Numbered from the stretch's first letter, positions 12,697 through 21,343 are shown. The stretch is DNA of 64,000 nt from JAMXLO01 sp963799415 (GCA_963799415.1 CAWCXI010000021.1:36504-100503), one strand, 5' to 3'. The notes: generated from the letters alone by a model not told the origin. Numbers and translations are program-made.

Positions 12697-13362
12697 TCAT
12701 CGCCGCACCTCCGGATAGAATTGCGGCGCTTCCCTGCGGTCGAACATGCCGTAATCGCGAACCACCCGAACCCGGCGATGGCGCAATTCGCCATCCGGCG
12801 GCAACTGCGGGACCCATGCGCCGGCCGCATCGGCGCTGCTCCAGGAGCCAAGCAACAGCAGCTTGCCGGGATTGTAGATACTTTCGTATACCTCATGGTC
12901 AAGCAGTCCCTGCGTGCCGGTCCGTGGCAGTCCCAGATCCGCGGCGATATCGGTGCTCGCCGGCTTGTCACCGGAGGTCGCCGGCATTTCGCTGACGGTC
13001 ACCACCTTCGCCGCGCCCACGTCGGTCTCGTCGAGGCGTTGCTGCGCCAGTTTCTGTCCGGCCGGCACCTGATTGTCCGCAGTGAACTCGCCGACGCGCA
13101 GGTGGTAATCCTGAAACACCTCGAAGCGACCCTTCTCCTGCACCTTGTGGTGCACGGCGAGCGTTCGCCAGCGGATCACAGCCTTCTCGTCACGCCAGGT
13201 GGAAAGTGACAACAGCCGGCCTTTCGTCTGCTGACTGGCAAACCGCTCATTGTCGAGGAAGCCATCGATCCTCTCGAGTTCTGGCTTCAGAAGTTTCGCC
13301 AGATCGAGATATTCGTTCCAAAGCTCCTGCTTGGGCACGACCTCGAAGATCACCGCAAACAT
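12697..13362 (-). CDS. Antibiotic biosynthesis monooxygenase (ABM)-fold protein
   Basis: A 221-residue protein whose start at 13362 is supported by AAGGAG upstream. The first ~95 residues (FAVIFEVVPKQELWNEYLDLAKLLKPELERIDGF, then LLSLSTWRDEKAVIRWR) match the dimeric ferredoxin-like ABM fold used by small heme- or flavin-free monooxygenases. A second, weaker ABM-like unit follows (HEVYESIYNPGKLLLLGSWSSADAAGAWVPQ), so the protein may be a tandem repeat of the fold. The reading frame is intact. The substrate is unknown; it is transcribed away from the dipeptidase-side neighbours as a single gene. Confidence 0.65.
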   Translation of the reverse strand: MFAVIFEVVPKQELWNEYLDLAKLLKPELERIDGFLDNERFASQQTKGRLLSLSTWRDEKAVIRWRTLAVHHKVQEKGRFEVFQDYHLRVGEFTADNQVPAGQKLAQQRLDETDVGAAKVVTVSEMPATSGDKPASTDIAADLGLPRTGTQGLLDHEVYESIYNPGKLLLLGSWSSADAAGAWVPQLPPDGELRHRRVRVVRDYGMFDRREAPQFYPEVRR

Positions 13363-13459
13363 GCCGCTCTCCTTTTGATCAGGACGGTGGTTGGAGCCCC
13401 CAACGTAGGAGTGGTTGCGGGGTTTCAGAAGCGCCGATCCTTCGGGCCGCGCCGAACCA

Positions 13460-14518
13460 TCACCGCCAGCTAAGCCGGAACACTCTGAGCCAGTTCGCCA
13501 GCGCCAGCTTGTGCACCGCGCCGTCGCCAAAGCCGTGCGCCCGCAGCGCCGCGATGAGATGCGGCAGGCCGCTCGCGTCCCTGATCGGACGCGGCATCAC
13601 CGCGCCATCGAAGTCGGACCCGAGCGCCACGTGGTCCTCGCCCACGCGATCGACCAGATAGCCCAAATGGTGCACGACCGTGTCGAGCGGCGTGTCTGCG
13701 TCGAGGTGCGCGTCGGGGCGCACGTCATTCACACTGAAGTTGAAGCCAACCACCCCGTTCGATCGCCGGATCGCGTCAAGCTGGCGGTCGGTGAGATTAC
13801 GAGTTGAGGGGCAGATCGCATGCGCGCAGGCATGCGTGGCCACCAGCGGAGAGGTGCTCAAATCCGCCACGTCCCAGAAGCCGCGCTCGTTGAGATGCGA
13901 AACATCGATCATGATCCCCAGCCGATTGCACGCGCGCACCAACTCCTTGCCCGCCGCGGTAAGACCGGGCCCGGTGTCCGGCGACCGCGGAAATGCAAAT
14001 GGCACACCATGCCCGAAGATGTTCGGGCGACTCCACACCAGACCGAGCGAGCGCAGTCCCGTCGCATAAAGCCGTTCGAGATTCGCCAGATCGGCGCCAA
14101 TCGCCTCGGCACCCTCCATGTGCAGCACCATCACGAAGGCGCCGTCGCGCTGCGCCGCCTCGATTTCGTCCACACACGTTGCCCAACGCATCTGCCCCGC
14201 GGCGCGCTCCACCACGCGATTGAGCGCGGCCAGCTGGGCATCGATCCGCCCGCGCGCATACGCCGGGTCGAGCGGCTCAGCGAGGCGAACTTCGTACCCG
14301 TTGCCCGTTCTGGTGAGATCGCCCACAGGGGGACGCTCAGGCTTGGCGAACATGGCAAACAGCCCGCCGATCATGCCGCCTTCCCTGGCGCGCGGCAGAT
14401 CGAGATGGCCATCGTCCGAGCGAACCAGGAAGTCGCGGCCTCCCGCGCGATATTCGGCCAGATGCTGCACGGCGTCATTGTGTCCGTCGAACACCGCGAC
14501 CTTATGGAGCGCATCCAC
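13460..14518 (-). CDS. Membrane dipeptidase (renal dipeptidase family, M19)
   Basis: M19 zinc enzymes hydrolyse dipeptides, including ones with a D-residue. The metal site is complete: the HxD pair in FDGHNDA near residue 10, the bridging Glu in LHMEGAEA near 135, His in DVSHLNERG near 211, and His residues in HACAHAICPSTRNLTD near 230, followed by the LGSDFDGA loop near 298. At 352 residues it is of normal length, and no signal peptide is visible, so it is probably cytoplasmic. The next start upstream faces the other way (purD), with an intergenic palindrome between. Confidence 0.85.
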   Translation of the reverse strand: MDALHKVAVFDGHNDAVQHLAEYRAGGRDFLVRSDDGHLDLPRAREGGMIGGLFAMFAKPERPPVGDLTRTGNGYEVRLAEPLDPAYARGRIDAQLAALNRVVERAAGQMRWATCVDEIEAAQRDGAFVMVLHMEGAEAIGADLANLERLYATGLRSLGLVWSRPNIFGHGVPFAFPRSPDTGPGLTAAGKELVRACNRLGIMIDVSHLNERGFWDVADLSTSPLVATHACAHAICPSTRNLTDRQLDAIRRSNGVVGFNFSVNDVRPDAHLDADTPLDTVVHHLGYLVDRVGEDHVALGSDFDGAVMPRPIRDASGLPHLIAALRAHGFGDGAVHKLALANWLRVFRLSWR

Positions 14519-14557
14519 GTACTACCTCCATTTCCGCACGTTGCGGAAGAAAGGCTT

Positions 14558-14674
14558 AAACGCAGATGTAAGAAGATGCACGCAGAACACGCAGATGATT
14601 TGGTGTGGTTCCACGGCTTGTGAACGACCCTGAACCATCTGCGTATTCTGCGTGCATCTGCTCTCATTTGCGTT
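14558..14674. repeat. Intergenic palindrome, 'AACGCAGATG' family
   Basis: Arms at 14560-14600 and 14633-14674 are inverted copies matching at about 36 of 42 positions, with about 31 bases between. The core units are repeats of ACGCAGA, so each arm is itself internally repetitive. It lies between the divergent dipeptidase and purD genes. The RNA would fold into a long stem-loop. Confidence 0.75.
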
Positions 14675-14770
14675 GAATTTCTTTCTTGCGCTGCTGCTCG
14701 CAAGGCGCGTCGGTTTGCGTTGACCAACTGAATAACCAACAGTGCGCCGCCAAACCGGCAGGAGCCTTGC

Positions 14771-16048
14771 ATGCGTGTTCTGGTGATCGGATCGGGTGGC
14801 CGCGAGCACGCGCTGTGCTGGGCGATCGCCGCCAGTCCGCTGCTGACCAAGCTGTGGTGCGCGCCGGGCAATCCCGGCATCGCTCAGGTCGCCGAGTGCG
14901 TGCCGATCGGCGTGCTGGATTTTCCCGCTTTGGTGGCCTTCGCCCAGGACAACGAGATCGACCTCGTCATTCCCGGTCCCGAGGCCCCGCTGGTCGCCGG
15001 CATCACCGATGCGATGGAGGCGGCCTCGATCCCCTGCATTGGGCCGTCCCACGCCGCGGCACAACTCGAAGGCAGCAAGTCCTTCACCAAGGAGCTGTGC
15101 GACGCCGCCGGCATCCCCACCGCGCAGTGGGAACGCTTCGATGATGCCGACGCCGCGCGCGAGTTCATTCGTCGGCGTGGCGCGCCCGTCGTGGTGAAGG
15201 CGGACGGCCTCGCCGCCGGCAAGGGCGTCGTGGTTGCCGAGACCGAGGATGCAGCGCTCGCAGCGATCGACGCGATGATGCAGGCCCGCGCATTCGGCGA
15301 CGCCGGCGACGCGGTGGTGATCGAGGAATGCCTGATCGGCGAGGAAGTCTCGCTGTTCGCGCTGTGCGACGGCGAGACCGCGCTGCCGCTCGGTGCCGCG
15401 CAGGACCACAAGCGCGTCGGCGAAGGCGAGACCGGACCGAACACCGGCGGCATGGGTTCCTATTCGCCCACCCCGTCGTTCCCGCCTGCGCTACAGGAGG
15501 CGGCGATGGACCGCATCATCCGTCCCGCGCTCGCCGAGATGGCGCGCCGCGGCACGCCGTTCCGCGGCATCCTGTACGCCGGCCTGATGCTCACGACCGA
15601 AGGCGTGAAGCTGATCGAGTTCAACGTGCGCTTCGGCGACCCTGAGTGCCAGGCGCTGCTGCCGCGTCTGATGTCCGATCTGCTGCCCGCGTTGCAAGCC
15701 GCCTACGACGGCGAATTGAAGGACTTCGATCTGCGCTGGAACGATGTCGCGTCGATTGCAGTGGTGATGGCGGCCCGTGGTTACCCGGAAGCCCCGGAGA
15801 ACGGCAGCGAAATCCGCGGACTCGACCGCGCCGCCGCGCAGCCCGAGGTGCATATCTTTCACGCCGGCACCGAGGCTGATGCGGCTGGCCACATACGCGC
15901 CGCCGGCGGACGCGTGCTCAACGTGTGCGCCACCGGTGCCGACCTGCGCGCCGCGCGCGACGCCGCCTATGCGGCGATCCGTCTGATCGACTGGCCCGAG
16001 GGCTTCTGCCGCCACGACATCGGCTGGCGGGCGCTGGGCGGAGTTTAG
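14771..16048 (+). CDS. purD: Phosphoribosylamine--glycine ligase (GAR synthetase)
   Basis: PurD joins glycine to 5-phosphoribosylamine using ATP, the second step of purine synthesis. At 425 residues it is of normal length and intact. Landmarks are VIGSGGREHALCW at the N-terminus, VIPGPEAPLVAG, the ATP-grasp loop KADGLAAGKGVVVAE near residue 146, QDHKRVGEGETGPNTGGMGSYSP's start near 217, and LIEFNVRFGDPECQ near 287. The ATG follows GGAG at a good distance. xseA and purD are often close in alphaproteobacteria; here two enzymes separate them. Confidence 0.96.
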   Translation: MRVLVIGSGGREHALCWAIAASPLLTKLWCAPGNPGIAQVAECVPIGVLDFPALVAFAQDNEIDLVIPGPEAPLVAGITDAMEAASIPCIGPSHAAAQLEGSKSFTKELCDAAGIPTAQWERFDDADAAREFIRRRGAPVVVKADGLAAGKGVVVAETEDAALAAIDAMMQARAFGDAGDAVVIEECLIGEEVSLFALCDGETALPLGAAQDHKRVGEGETGPNTGGMGSYSPTPSFPPALQEAAMDRIIRPALAEMARRGTPFRGILYAGLMLTTEGVKLIEFNVRFGDPECQALLPRLMSDLLPALQAAYDGELKDFDLRWNDVASIAVVMAARGYPEAPENGSEIRGLDRAAAQPEVHIFHAGTEADAAGHIRAAGGRVLNVCATGADLRAARDAAYAAIRLIDWPEGFCRHDIGWRALGGV

Positions 16049-16057
16049 AGGGGATGC

Positions 16058-16397
16058 TTACAGGATCGCCGCGATGCCCTTGCGGCGGATCAGGTTCAGC
16101 AGCACCAATGCCGGACCGCTCGGGCGCTTGGCGCCGCGTTCGATCTGCGAGACATAGCCGACGGTGAGGCTGAGGTACCGGGCAAACACTGCCTGGCTGA
16201 GACGCGCGCTCTCTCTAGCGCAGCGCCCGTATTTCCTCTCCGGCGAGCGGATCGAGCGCAGGCGCATCGGCGCCGAGATGACGCAGTGTGATCTTCTCGT
16301 GGCCGATCGCGCCCATGATCCCAACGCGACGCATGTCGTCGGCGGTTTCCAGCAGGGCTCGGGTCAACCGGCTAGGTCGCACCTTTGTCTTCGCCAT
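16058..16397 (-). CDS. XRE-family antitoxin (NadS-like), frame-shifted
   Basis: About 105 residues of a helix-turn-helix regulator of the NadS type, usually the antitoxin of a RelE/HigB-like toxin. The first part (KVRPSRLTRALLETADDMRRVGIM ... EKITLRHLG) starts at the ATG at 16397, preceded by GGGAGG. The HTH (LSQAVFARYLSLTVGYVSQIERG, then PSGPALVLLNLIRRKGI) is in another frame. The junction near 16218 carries about four extra bases (TAGA) inside what should read ALRESARLSQ. Whether this is real inactivation or a sequence error cannot be told. The partner toxin upstream is only a fragment. Confidence 0.7.
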
Positions 16398-16540
16398 TTC
16401 GCACCTCCCCTCCGTGATGGCGAGAGCAACACGCAACGCATTCGCGCTCAACCATGACGCGCCGATTTCGCGGAGCGTCAGGAGTTCGTCGGGGCCGATG
16501 TTCTCCGGCTCATGCAGCGCCTGCGACACCCTAACGCTGG
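16398..16540 (-). pseudogene. RelE/HigB-type toxin, C-terminal fragment
   Basis: Immediately upstream of the antitoxin ATG, and in frame with it, the minus strand encodes ENIGPDELLTLREIGASWL. This matches the C-terminal end of RelE/HigB-like toxins (KNERDNIGPDELLTLREIG in relatives). Everything N-terminal, including the basic RNA-binding surface, is missing, because tadA ends only a few bases further on. There is no stop between the fragment and the antitoxin start. This is a recognisable dead toxin of a former toxin-antitoxin pair. Confidence 0.5.
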
Positions 16541-16551
16541 CCGAGTGCTCT

Positions 16552-16992
16552 TTACCGCTTCCCCGCAAAGAACTCCCGCAGCAGCGCCCCCGCCTCCGCC
16601 TCCCGCACACCGCCAACCACCTCCGGCCGCTGCGAGCACGACGATGCATCGAACACGCGCGCCCCGTGCTCCACGCCGCCACCCTTCGGGTCGTAGGCGC
16701 CGAACACCACCCGCCGCACCCGGAAGAAGCTCGCCGCCTGCGCGCACATCGGGCAAGGCTCCAGCGTCACCACCAGCTCGCAGTCGGGCAGCCGCGTCTC
16801 CCCCCGCGCCGCCGCCGCCGCTCGCAGCGCCAGCATCTCGGCATGCGCCGACGCATCGTGCCGCGCCTCCACTTCGTTGCCCGCACGCGCCAGCACCGCG
16901 CCCGCACCATCCAGCACCACCGCGCCCACCGGCACCTCGCCGCGTGCCGCCGCCGCGCGTGCCTCGGCCAGTGCGATCTCCATCGCCATCAT
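16552..16992 (-). CDS. tadA: tRNA-specific adenosine deaminase
   Basis: TadA converts adenosine 34 to inosine in the anticodon of tRNA-Arg(ACG) and is essential in most bacteria. The 146-residue protein has the zinc-deaminase motifs HAEM (His ligand and catalytic Glu) near residue 49 and PCPMC (two Cys ligands) near 79, plus the characteristic VPVGAVVLDG. Length is slightly below average but complete. The frame could begin at either of two adjacent Met codons (MMAM). It is followed on the same strand by the toxin fragment and antitoxin. Confidence 0.93.
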   Translation of the reverse strand: MMAMEIALAEARAAAARGEVPVGAVVLDGAGAVLARAGNEVEARHDASAHAEMLALRAAAAARGETRLPDCELVVTLEPCPMCAQAASFFRVRRVVFGAYDPKGGGVEHGARVFDASSCSQRPEVVGGVREAEAGALLREFFAGKR

Positions 16993-17027
16993 GCCAGACT
17001 GTCCCCGAACAAACCGGAGGAAACCCG

Positions 17028-17594
17028 ATGCCCCGCATCCCCCTGGTCACCGAGGCCAGCATGACCGACGCGCAGCGCCGCGTATACGACGCGATGATGA
17101 ACGGCCCGCGCCGTTCGCCGCCGGTGGGACCGCTGGCCGCCGCCATGCACCGCCCGGATCTCGCCGAGAAGTGGTCCGACCTCGGCCTCGTGCTGCGCTT
17201 CAACTCCAGCTTCCCGCCGCGCCTGCGCGAGTTCGTCATCCTGCTCACCGGCCGCTTCTGGGACTGCCAGTTCGAGTGGTTCTCGCACGAAGGCGAGGCG
17301 CGCAAGGCCGGCCTTTCCGAGCAGACCATCGAGACCCTGCGCAGTGGCGGTCACACCTTCGCCGCGCCGGACGAGCAGGCGATCCACGACTACACGATCG
17401 AGCTGCTGCGCGACCATCGCGCCACTGACGCGACCTACCAGCGCATCCTCGACGCCTACGGCACCGCCGGCATCGTCGAGCTGACCGCGCTGATCGGCTA
17501 CTACGCGATGGTCGCGCTGACGCTGAACGCACACGAGATCGGCGTGCCGGATGGCGCCACGCCGCCCTTGCCCGACCTCGGCGCCGCGCATTAG
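17028..17594 (+). CDS. Carboxymuconolactone decarboxylase-like protein
   Basis: A 188-residue, all-helical protein of the carboxymuconolactone decarboxylase/AhpD superfamily. PPRLREFVILLTGRFWDCQFEWFSHEGEARKAGLS carries the family helix, but the position of the AhpD CxxC pair reads C-Q-F-E, so peroxidase activity through two cysteines is unlikely; only one Cys is present there. GGAGG precedes the ATG at 17028. The next gene begins 10 bases downstream, suggesting co-transcription with the amidotransferase. The substrate is unknown. Confidence 0.75.
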   Translation: MPRIPLVTEASMTDAQRRVYDAMMNGPRRSPPVGPLAAAMHRPDLAEKWSDLGLVLRFNSSFPPRLREFVILLTGRFWDCQFEWFSHEGEARKAGLSEQTIETLRSGGHTFAAPDEQAIHDYTIELLRDHRATDATYQRILDAYGTAGIVELTALIGYYAMVALTLNAHEIGVPDGATPPLPDLGAAH

Positions 17595-17604
17595 CAATCG
17601 CGCC

Positions 17605-18324
17605 ATGACCCAGCGTCCCATCATCGGCGTCACCCTCGATTCCGAGCAGCCCGGCGGCTACTCGAAATACCCCTGGTATGCGATCCGGCAGAACTATGCC
17701 GATGCGATCGTCGCGGCCGGCGGCCTGCCGATCGCGCTGCCGCACGATGCGGCGCTCGCCGCGGCCTATCTCGACCGCATCGACGCGCTCGTTGTCACCG
17801 GTGGCGCATTCGACGTCGATCCCGCGCTGTACGGCGACGCCGGCCGCCACGCCACCGTGACGCTGAAGGAGGACCGCACCGCCGCCGAATTGGCGCTGAC
17901 CAACGGAGCGCTGGCCCGCGACATGCCGGTGCTCGGCATCTGCGGCGGCGAGCAGCTTCTCGCGGTCGCACTCGGCGGCACGCTGATCCAGCACATCCCC
18001 GACGCCTTCGCCGACGCGCTGGAACACGAGCAGCCCAATCCGCGCCACGAACCCGGCCACCCCGTGGCGGTGCGCAGCGGCACGCTGCTGCATCGTATCG
18101 TCGGTGCGGCCGAGATGCAGGTGAACTCGGCGCATCACCAGGCGGTGCGCGACCCCGGGCCATTCGCCGTGGTCAACGCGCTCGCGCCGGACCAGGTGGT
18201 CGAAGGCGTCGAGGACGCGCGCTACCGCTTCTGTCTCGGCGTGCAGTGGCATCCCGAATTCTTCATCGATCCCGGCGACCGCCGCATCTTCGACGCGCTG
18301 ATCGCCGCCTGCCGCGCACGTTGA
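17605..18324 (+). CDS. Class I glutamine amidotransferase-like hydrolase (PuuD-type)
   Basis: The PuuD/C26 family hydrolyses gamma-glutamyl amides such as gamma-glutamyl-GABA. The 239-residue protein has the nucleophile elbow LGICGGEQLLAVALGG (Cys near residue 114) and the catalytic His in LGVQWHPEF near 216. VVTGGAFDVDPALYG matches the N-terminal loop of the family, and the start MTQRPIIGVT is typical. It is intact and closely follows the CMD-like gene. The true substrate could be another gamma-glutamyl compound; a gamma-glutamyltransferase gene lies 8 kb away on the other strand, but no functional link is shown. Confidence 0.8.
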   Translation: MTQRPIIGVTLDSEQPGGYSKYPWYAIRQNYADAIVAAGGLPIALPHDAALAAAYLDRIDALVVTGGAFDVDPALYGDAGRHATVTLKEDRTAAELALTNGALARDMPVLGICGGEQLLAVALGGTLIQHIPDAFADALEHEQPNPRHEPGHPVAVRSGTLLHRIVGAAEMQVNSAHHQAVRDPGPFAVVNALAPDQVVEGVEDARYRFCLGVQWHPEFFIDPGDRRIFDALIAACRAR

Positions 18325-18374
18325 CGCTTCACCGCCCGCCCCTGACACTTCCGACAACGACAGGGGAAACGTGC

Positions 18375-19607
18375 ATGCAGCTTTCCAGACGAACCGCGTT
18401 GGGCGCCGGCGCGGCGACACTCGCCCTCGGCGGCCATCAACGCGCCCGCGCGCAGACAGCACCGATCCGCATCGGCCTGCTCACCGACTTCTCCGGCCCG
18501 TATCGCGACATCAATGGCCCGACCAGCGTCGCCTGCCTCGCACAGGCCGTAGCCGAGTTCACCGCGGCAAATCCCGACATCAAGGTGGAGACGATCAGCG
18601 CCGACCATCAGAACAAGCCCGACGTCGCCGTCTCGATCCTGCGCTCGTGGTTCGACGAGAGCGGCATCGACATGGTACTGAACGTCACCAACTCCGCCGT
18701 CGCGCTGGCCGCCGCTGGCATCATCACCGACAAGGACAAGGTGTGCATCAATACCTCGGCCGGCAGTTCGGTGCTCACCGGTCCGTCCTGCTCGCGCAAT
18801 CTGGTGCACTGGACCTACGATACCTGGAACCTGTCGCATTCCTCGACAACGCAGGTGATCAAACTCGGCGCCAAGACCTGGTTCTTCGTCACGCCGAACT
18901 ACGCCTACGGCAAGGCGCTGCAAGCCGACGCGACGAAGTTCATCGAGGCCTCTGGCGGCAAGGTTGTCGGCGCCACCATCTTCCCGTTCCCGGAGACCAC
19001 CGACTTCTCCTCGTTCATCGTCCAGGCCGCCGGCAGCAACGCCCAGGTGGTGGTGTTCGCGATCGGCGGCACCGATGAGGTGAACTTCATCAAGCAGGCG
19101 CAGGAGTTCGGTCTGCCGAAGAAGGCGCGCGTGGTCGGCATGACCGGCTTCATCACCGACGTCATCAGCATGGGCCTGCCGGTGGCGCAGGGTCTGCTGA
19201 TCACCGAGAACTTCTATTGGGATCAGAACGATCGCACGCGCGCCTTCTATGCCCGCGTCAAGCCGCGGCTCGCCGCCGGCGTGTTCCCCAACATGCTGCA
19301 GGCCGGCGACTATGCCGGCACGCTGCACTACCTGAAGACCGTGAAGATGCTCGGCCCGGAGCGCGCCAAGGGATCGGGACGCGAGGTGGTGGACGCGATG
19401 AAGCGCATGCCCACCGACGACGACTGCTTCGGTCCGGGATCGATCCGCGAGGACGGCCGCAAGCTGCATCCCGCCTATCTGTGGCAGGTCAAGAGCCCGG
19501 ACGAATCGCGCGGGCCGGGCGATGTCTACAAGCTTGTCGGAACCACGCCGATCGACCAGGCGTTCCGGCCTCTGGCCGACGGCGGTTGCCCGTTCGTGCA
19601 CGCGTGA
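18375..19607 (+). CDS. ABC transporter substrate-binding protein, branched-chain amino-acid type
   Basis: A 410-residue periplasmic-binding protein of the Leu/Ile/Val (type I) family. MQLSRRTALGAGAATLALGGHQRARA is a twin-arginine-like (RRTA) or Sec signal peptide. The mature part begins with APIRIGLLTDFSGPYRDINGP, the standard family opening, and continues with HQNKPDVAVSILRSWFD and FVTPNYAYGKAL. No permease or ATPase genes adjoin, so the rest of the transporter is elsewhere. The ligand cannot be predicted; many such orphan proteins bind aromatic or amide compounds. Confidence 0.85.
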   Translation: MQLSRRTALGAGAATLALGGHQRARAQTAPIRIGLLTDFSGPYRDINGPTSVACLAQAVAEFTAANPDIKVETISADHQNKPDVAVSILRSWFDESGIDMVLNVTNSAVALAAAGIITDKDKVCINTSAGSSVLTGPSCSRNLVHWTYDTWNLSHSSTTQVIKLGAKTWFFVTPNYAYGKALQADATKFIEASGGKVVGATIFPFPETTDFSSFIVQAAGSNAQVVVFAIGGTDEVNFIKQAQEFGLPKKARVVGMTGFITDVISMGLPVAQGLLITENFYWDQNDRTRAFYARVKPRLAAGVFPNMLQAGDYAGTLHYLKTVKMLGPERAKGSGREVVDAMKRMPTDDDCFGPGSIREDGRKLHPAYLWQVKSPDESRGPGDVYKLVGTTPIDQAFRPLADGGCPFVHA

Positions 19608-19610
19608 TGG

Positions 19611-20345
19611 ATGGCTGAGCCGGCATCGCGCGGCGAACGCATCGCCAAGTGGCTTGCGCGCGCCGGTGTCGCCAGTCGGCGCGATGCGGAGAAGCTGCTG
19701 GTCGAGGGTCGCGTCCGGCTGAACAACGCGCCGGTGACGCATCCCGCCACGTTCGTCGTTCCTGGCGACCTCGTGGTGGTGAACGGTGCGGTGGTGGATG
19801 CACCGGAGCGCACGCGGCTGTGGCGCCATCACAAGCCGGTCGGCCTGGTGACGACGCACCGCGATCCGCAGGGCCGGCCGACGGTGTTCGACAAGCTGCC
19901 GCCGGGTATGCCGCGCGTGGTCAGCGTGGGCCGGCTCGATCTCACCAGCGAGGGGCTGCTGCTGCTCACCAATGACGGTGCGCTGGCGAGGCAGCTTGAG
20001 CTGCCTGCGACCGGCTGGCTCCGGCGCTATCGCGTGCGTGTGCACGGCGTGGTGGATCAGCGTCGCTTGGCGGCCTTGGCCAAGGGCGTCACCATCGAGG
20101 GCGTCGCTTACGGCCCGATCGATGCCGGTCTCGATTCACGCAAGGGCGACAATGCCTGGCTGACCGTCAGCCTGCGCGAGGGGCGCAATCGCGAGGTGCG
20201 CCGCGTGATGGCGCATCTCGGGCTCGCGGTGACGCGGCTGATCCGCATCGCCTACGGTCCGTTCCAACTCGGCACGCTGCCGCGCGGCGCGGTGGACGAG
20301 GTGCCGGCGCGTGTACTGCGCGATCAGTTGCCGCGTGATGCATAG
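19611..20345 (+). CDS. RluB-like pseudouridine synthase
   Basis: A 244-residue RsuA/RluB/E/F-family enzyme that converts a uridine of rRNA to pseudouridine. An S4 RNA-binding domain comes first (RIAKWLARAGVASRRDAEKLLVEGRVRLN), then the catalytic motif GRLDLTSEGLLLLTNDG with its Asp near residue 107, and the C-terminal LREGRNREVRRVMAHLGL. The length and absence of a C-terminal extension suit RluB (23S U2605) best, but RluE/RsuA cannot be excluded. It starts three bases after the preceding stop. In related genomes such a gene commonly precedes rsmD, as here. Confidence 0.85.
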   Translation: MAEPASRGERIAKWLARAGVASRRDAEKLLVEGRVRLNNAPVTHPATFVVPGDLVVVNGAVVDAPERTRLWRHHKPVGLVTTHRDPQGRPTVFDKLPPGMPRVVSVGRLDLTSEGLLLLTNDGALARQLELPATGWLRRYRVRVHGVVDQRRLAALAKGVTIEGVAYGPIDAGLDSRKGDNAWLTVSLREGRNREVRRVMAHLGLAVTRLIRIAYGPFQLGTLPRGAVDEVPARVLRDQLPRDA

Positions 20346-20351
20346 CAAGGA

Positions 20352-20479
20352 TTTAACACGGAGAAGCAGGCGGAGGGCCACGGAGGGCCACGGAGAAGCA
20401 GGCAATGCGCTTCGCGCGCAGCGCCACCTACTTTCTCCGTGGCCCTCCGTGGCCCTCGCCTCGCTTCTCCGTGTTGAAA
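20352..20479. repeat. Intergenic palindrome, 'CCACGGAGG' family, copy 1
   Basis: Left arm 20352-20397 and right arm 20432-20479 are imperfect inverted copies built from GGGCCACGGA units, ending in 'ttaacacggag' and 'ctccgtgttgaa'. The centre contains a second small hairpin (TGCGCTTCGCGCGCAGCGCC). A closely related element with the same centre lies at 26439-26565. It fills most of the gap between the pseudouridine synthase and rsmD. Confidence 0.85.
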
Positions 20480-20513
20480 ATTGCCTTCGCCGCCCGCCGC
20501 GCCAATACCACGC

Positions 20514-21119
20514 ATGAGGATCGTAGCCGGCGCATGGCGTGGCCGCGCGCTGATCGCCCCGCAGGGTACTGCCACGCGCCCGACCGCCGACCGCGCCAGG
20601 CAGGCGCTGTTCGACATGCTGCTGCACGCGCCCTGGGGCGGTCGCGACGCTATGGTTGGCGCGCAAGTGCTCGACGTCTTCGCCGGCACCGGCGCGTTTG
20701 GCCTCGAGGCCCTGTCGCGCGGCGCCGCGCATGCCAGCTTCATCGAGCACGACCGCGCAGCACTTGCCGCACTGCGCACCAACATCTCCACCTGTCGCGC
20801 GCAGGATCGGAGCACGGTCCTCACGATCGACGCGCTCGCCATCCCGCCTGGCGAGCCCGCGAGCCTGGTGTTCCTCGACCCGCCGTACCACCACGACCTT
20901 GTGCCACGTGCTGTCGCCCGGCTGCATGAGGCAGGTCGCCTCACGCCCGACACTCTGCTGATTGCCGAGACCGCGCGCGACGAGGCGCTGCCGATCGCAT
21001 TCCCGTTGCTCGCCGAACGCAGCTACGGTGCCGCGCGGATCAGCGTCTGGCGCGAAGTCATGATCCTGGCGAGGCACCGCCTCAGCCGTGGTAGCGGATA
21101 CTGGGCGGCCAAGACCTAG
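20514..21119 (+). CDS. rsmD: 16S rRNA (guanine966-N2)-methyltransferase
   Basis: RsmD methylates G966 of 16S rRNA using S-adenosylmethionine. The 201-residue protein has RIVAGAWRGRAL at its start, RPTADRARQALFDML, the SAM-binding LDVFAGTGAFGLEALSRGA near residue 50, and the catalytic LVFLDPPYHH near 121. The last ~20 residues (after ARISVWRE) look like an extension. A second copy of the DNA encoding ARISVWRE at 21520-21556 instead runs into a stop, so the true C-terminus may be shorter. Its stop overlaps the stop of a hypothetical gene on the other strand. Confidence 0.88.
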   Translation: MRIVAGAWRGRALIAPQGTATRPTADRARQALFDMLLHAPWGGRDAMVGAQVLDVFAGTGAFGLEALSRGAAHASFIEHDRAALAALRTNISTCRAQDRSTVLTIDALAIPPGEPASLVFLDPPYHHDLVPRAVARLHEAGRLTPDTLLIAETARDEALPIAFPLLAERSYGAARISVWREVMILARHRLSRGSGYWAAKT

Positions 21120-21343
21120 CTGTTTGGCAACAGCCCGAGCACGAGGCGCCAGTGCTCGGTCCGGCCATCATCGTATCGCCAAGCCGCGAGTTCATGCATG
21201 GCCAGGGCGTGCGCGCGTGCCTGATCCGGGCACCAGTGCAGCAGCCATGCCACTGTCTCGACTACGCCGTCGATTGCAGGGAAACGCTGCGACGATCCCG
21301 CGACGACGTGCTGCTCTACACCTGATGGAGACGAATCAAACAT
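21116..21343 (-). CDS. Hypothetical protein
   Basis: An open frame of about 75 residues (99 if an upstream ATG at 21415 is used) with ordinary-looking composition: VVETVAWLLHWCPDQARAHALAMHELAAWRYDDGR. No family is recognised and no membrane segment is visible. Its stop codon (CTA on the + strand) overlaps the TAG of rsmD, so the genes are convergent. It occupies DNA that seems to have been inserted between rsmD and the nitroreductase, next to duplicated gene fragments. Confidence 0.35.
   Translation of the reverse strand: MFDSSPSGVEQHVVAGSSQRFPAIDGVVETVAWLLHWCPDQARAHALAMHELAAWRYDDGRTEHWRLVLGLLPNS

Noticed and set aside
18222..20045. 607-residue minus-strand open frame
   Set aside because: It lies wholly opposite the binding-protein and pseudouridine synthase genes, and its His/Arg-rich composition is typical of antisense frames in GC-rich DNA.
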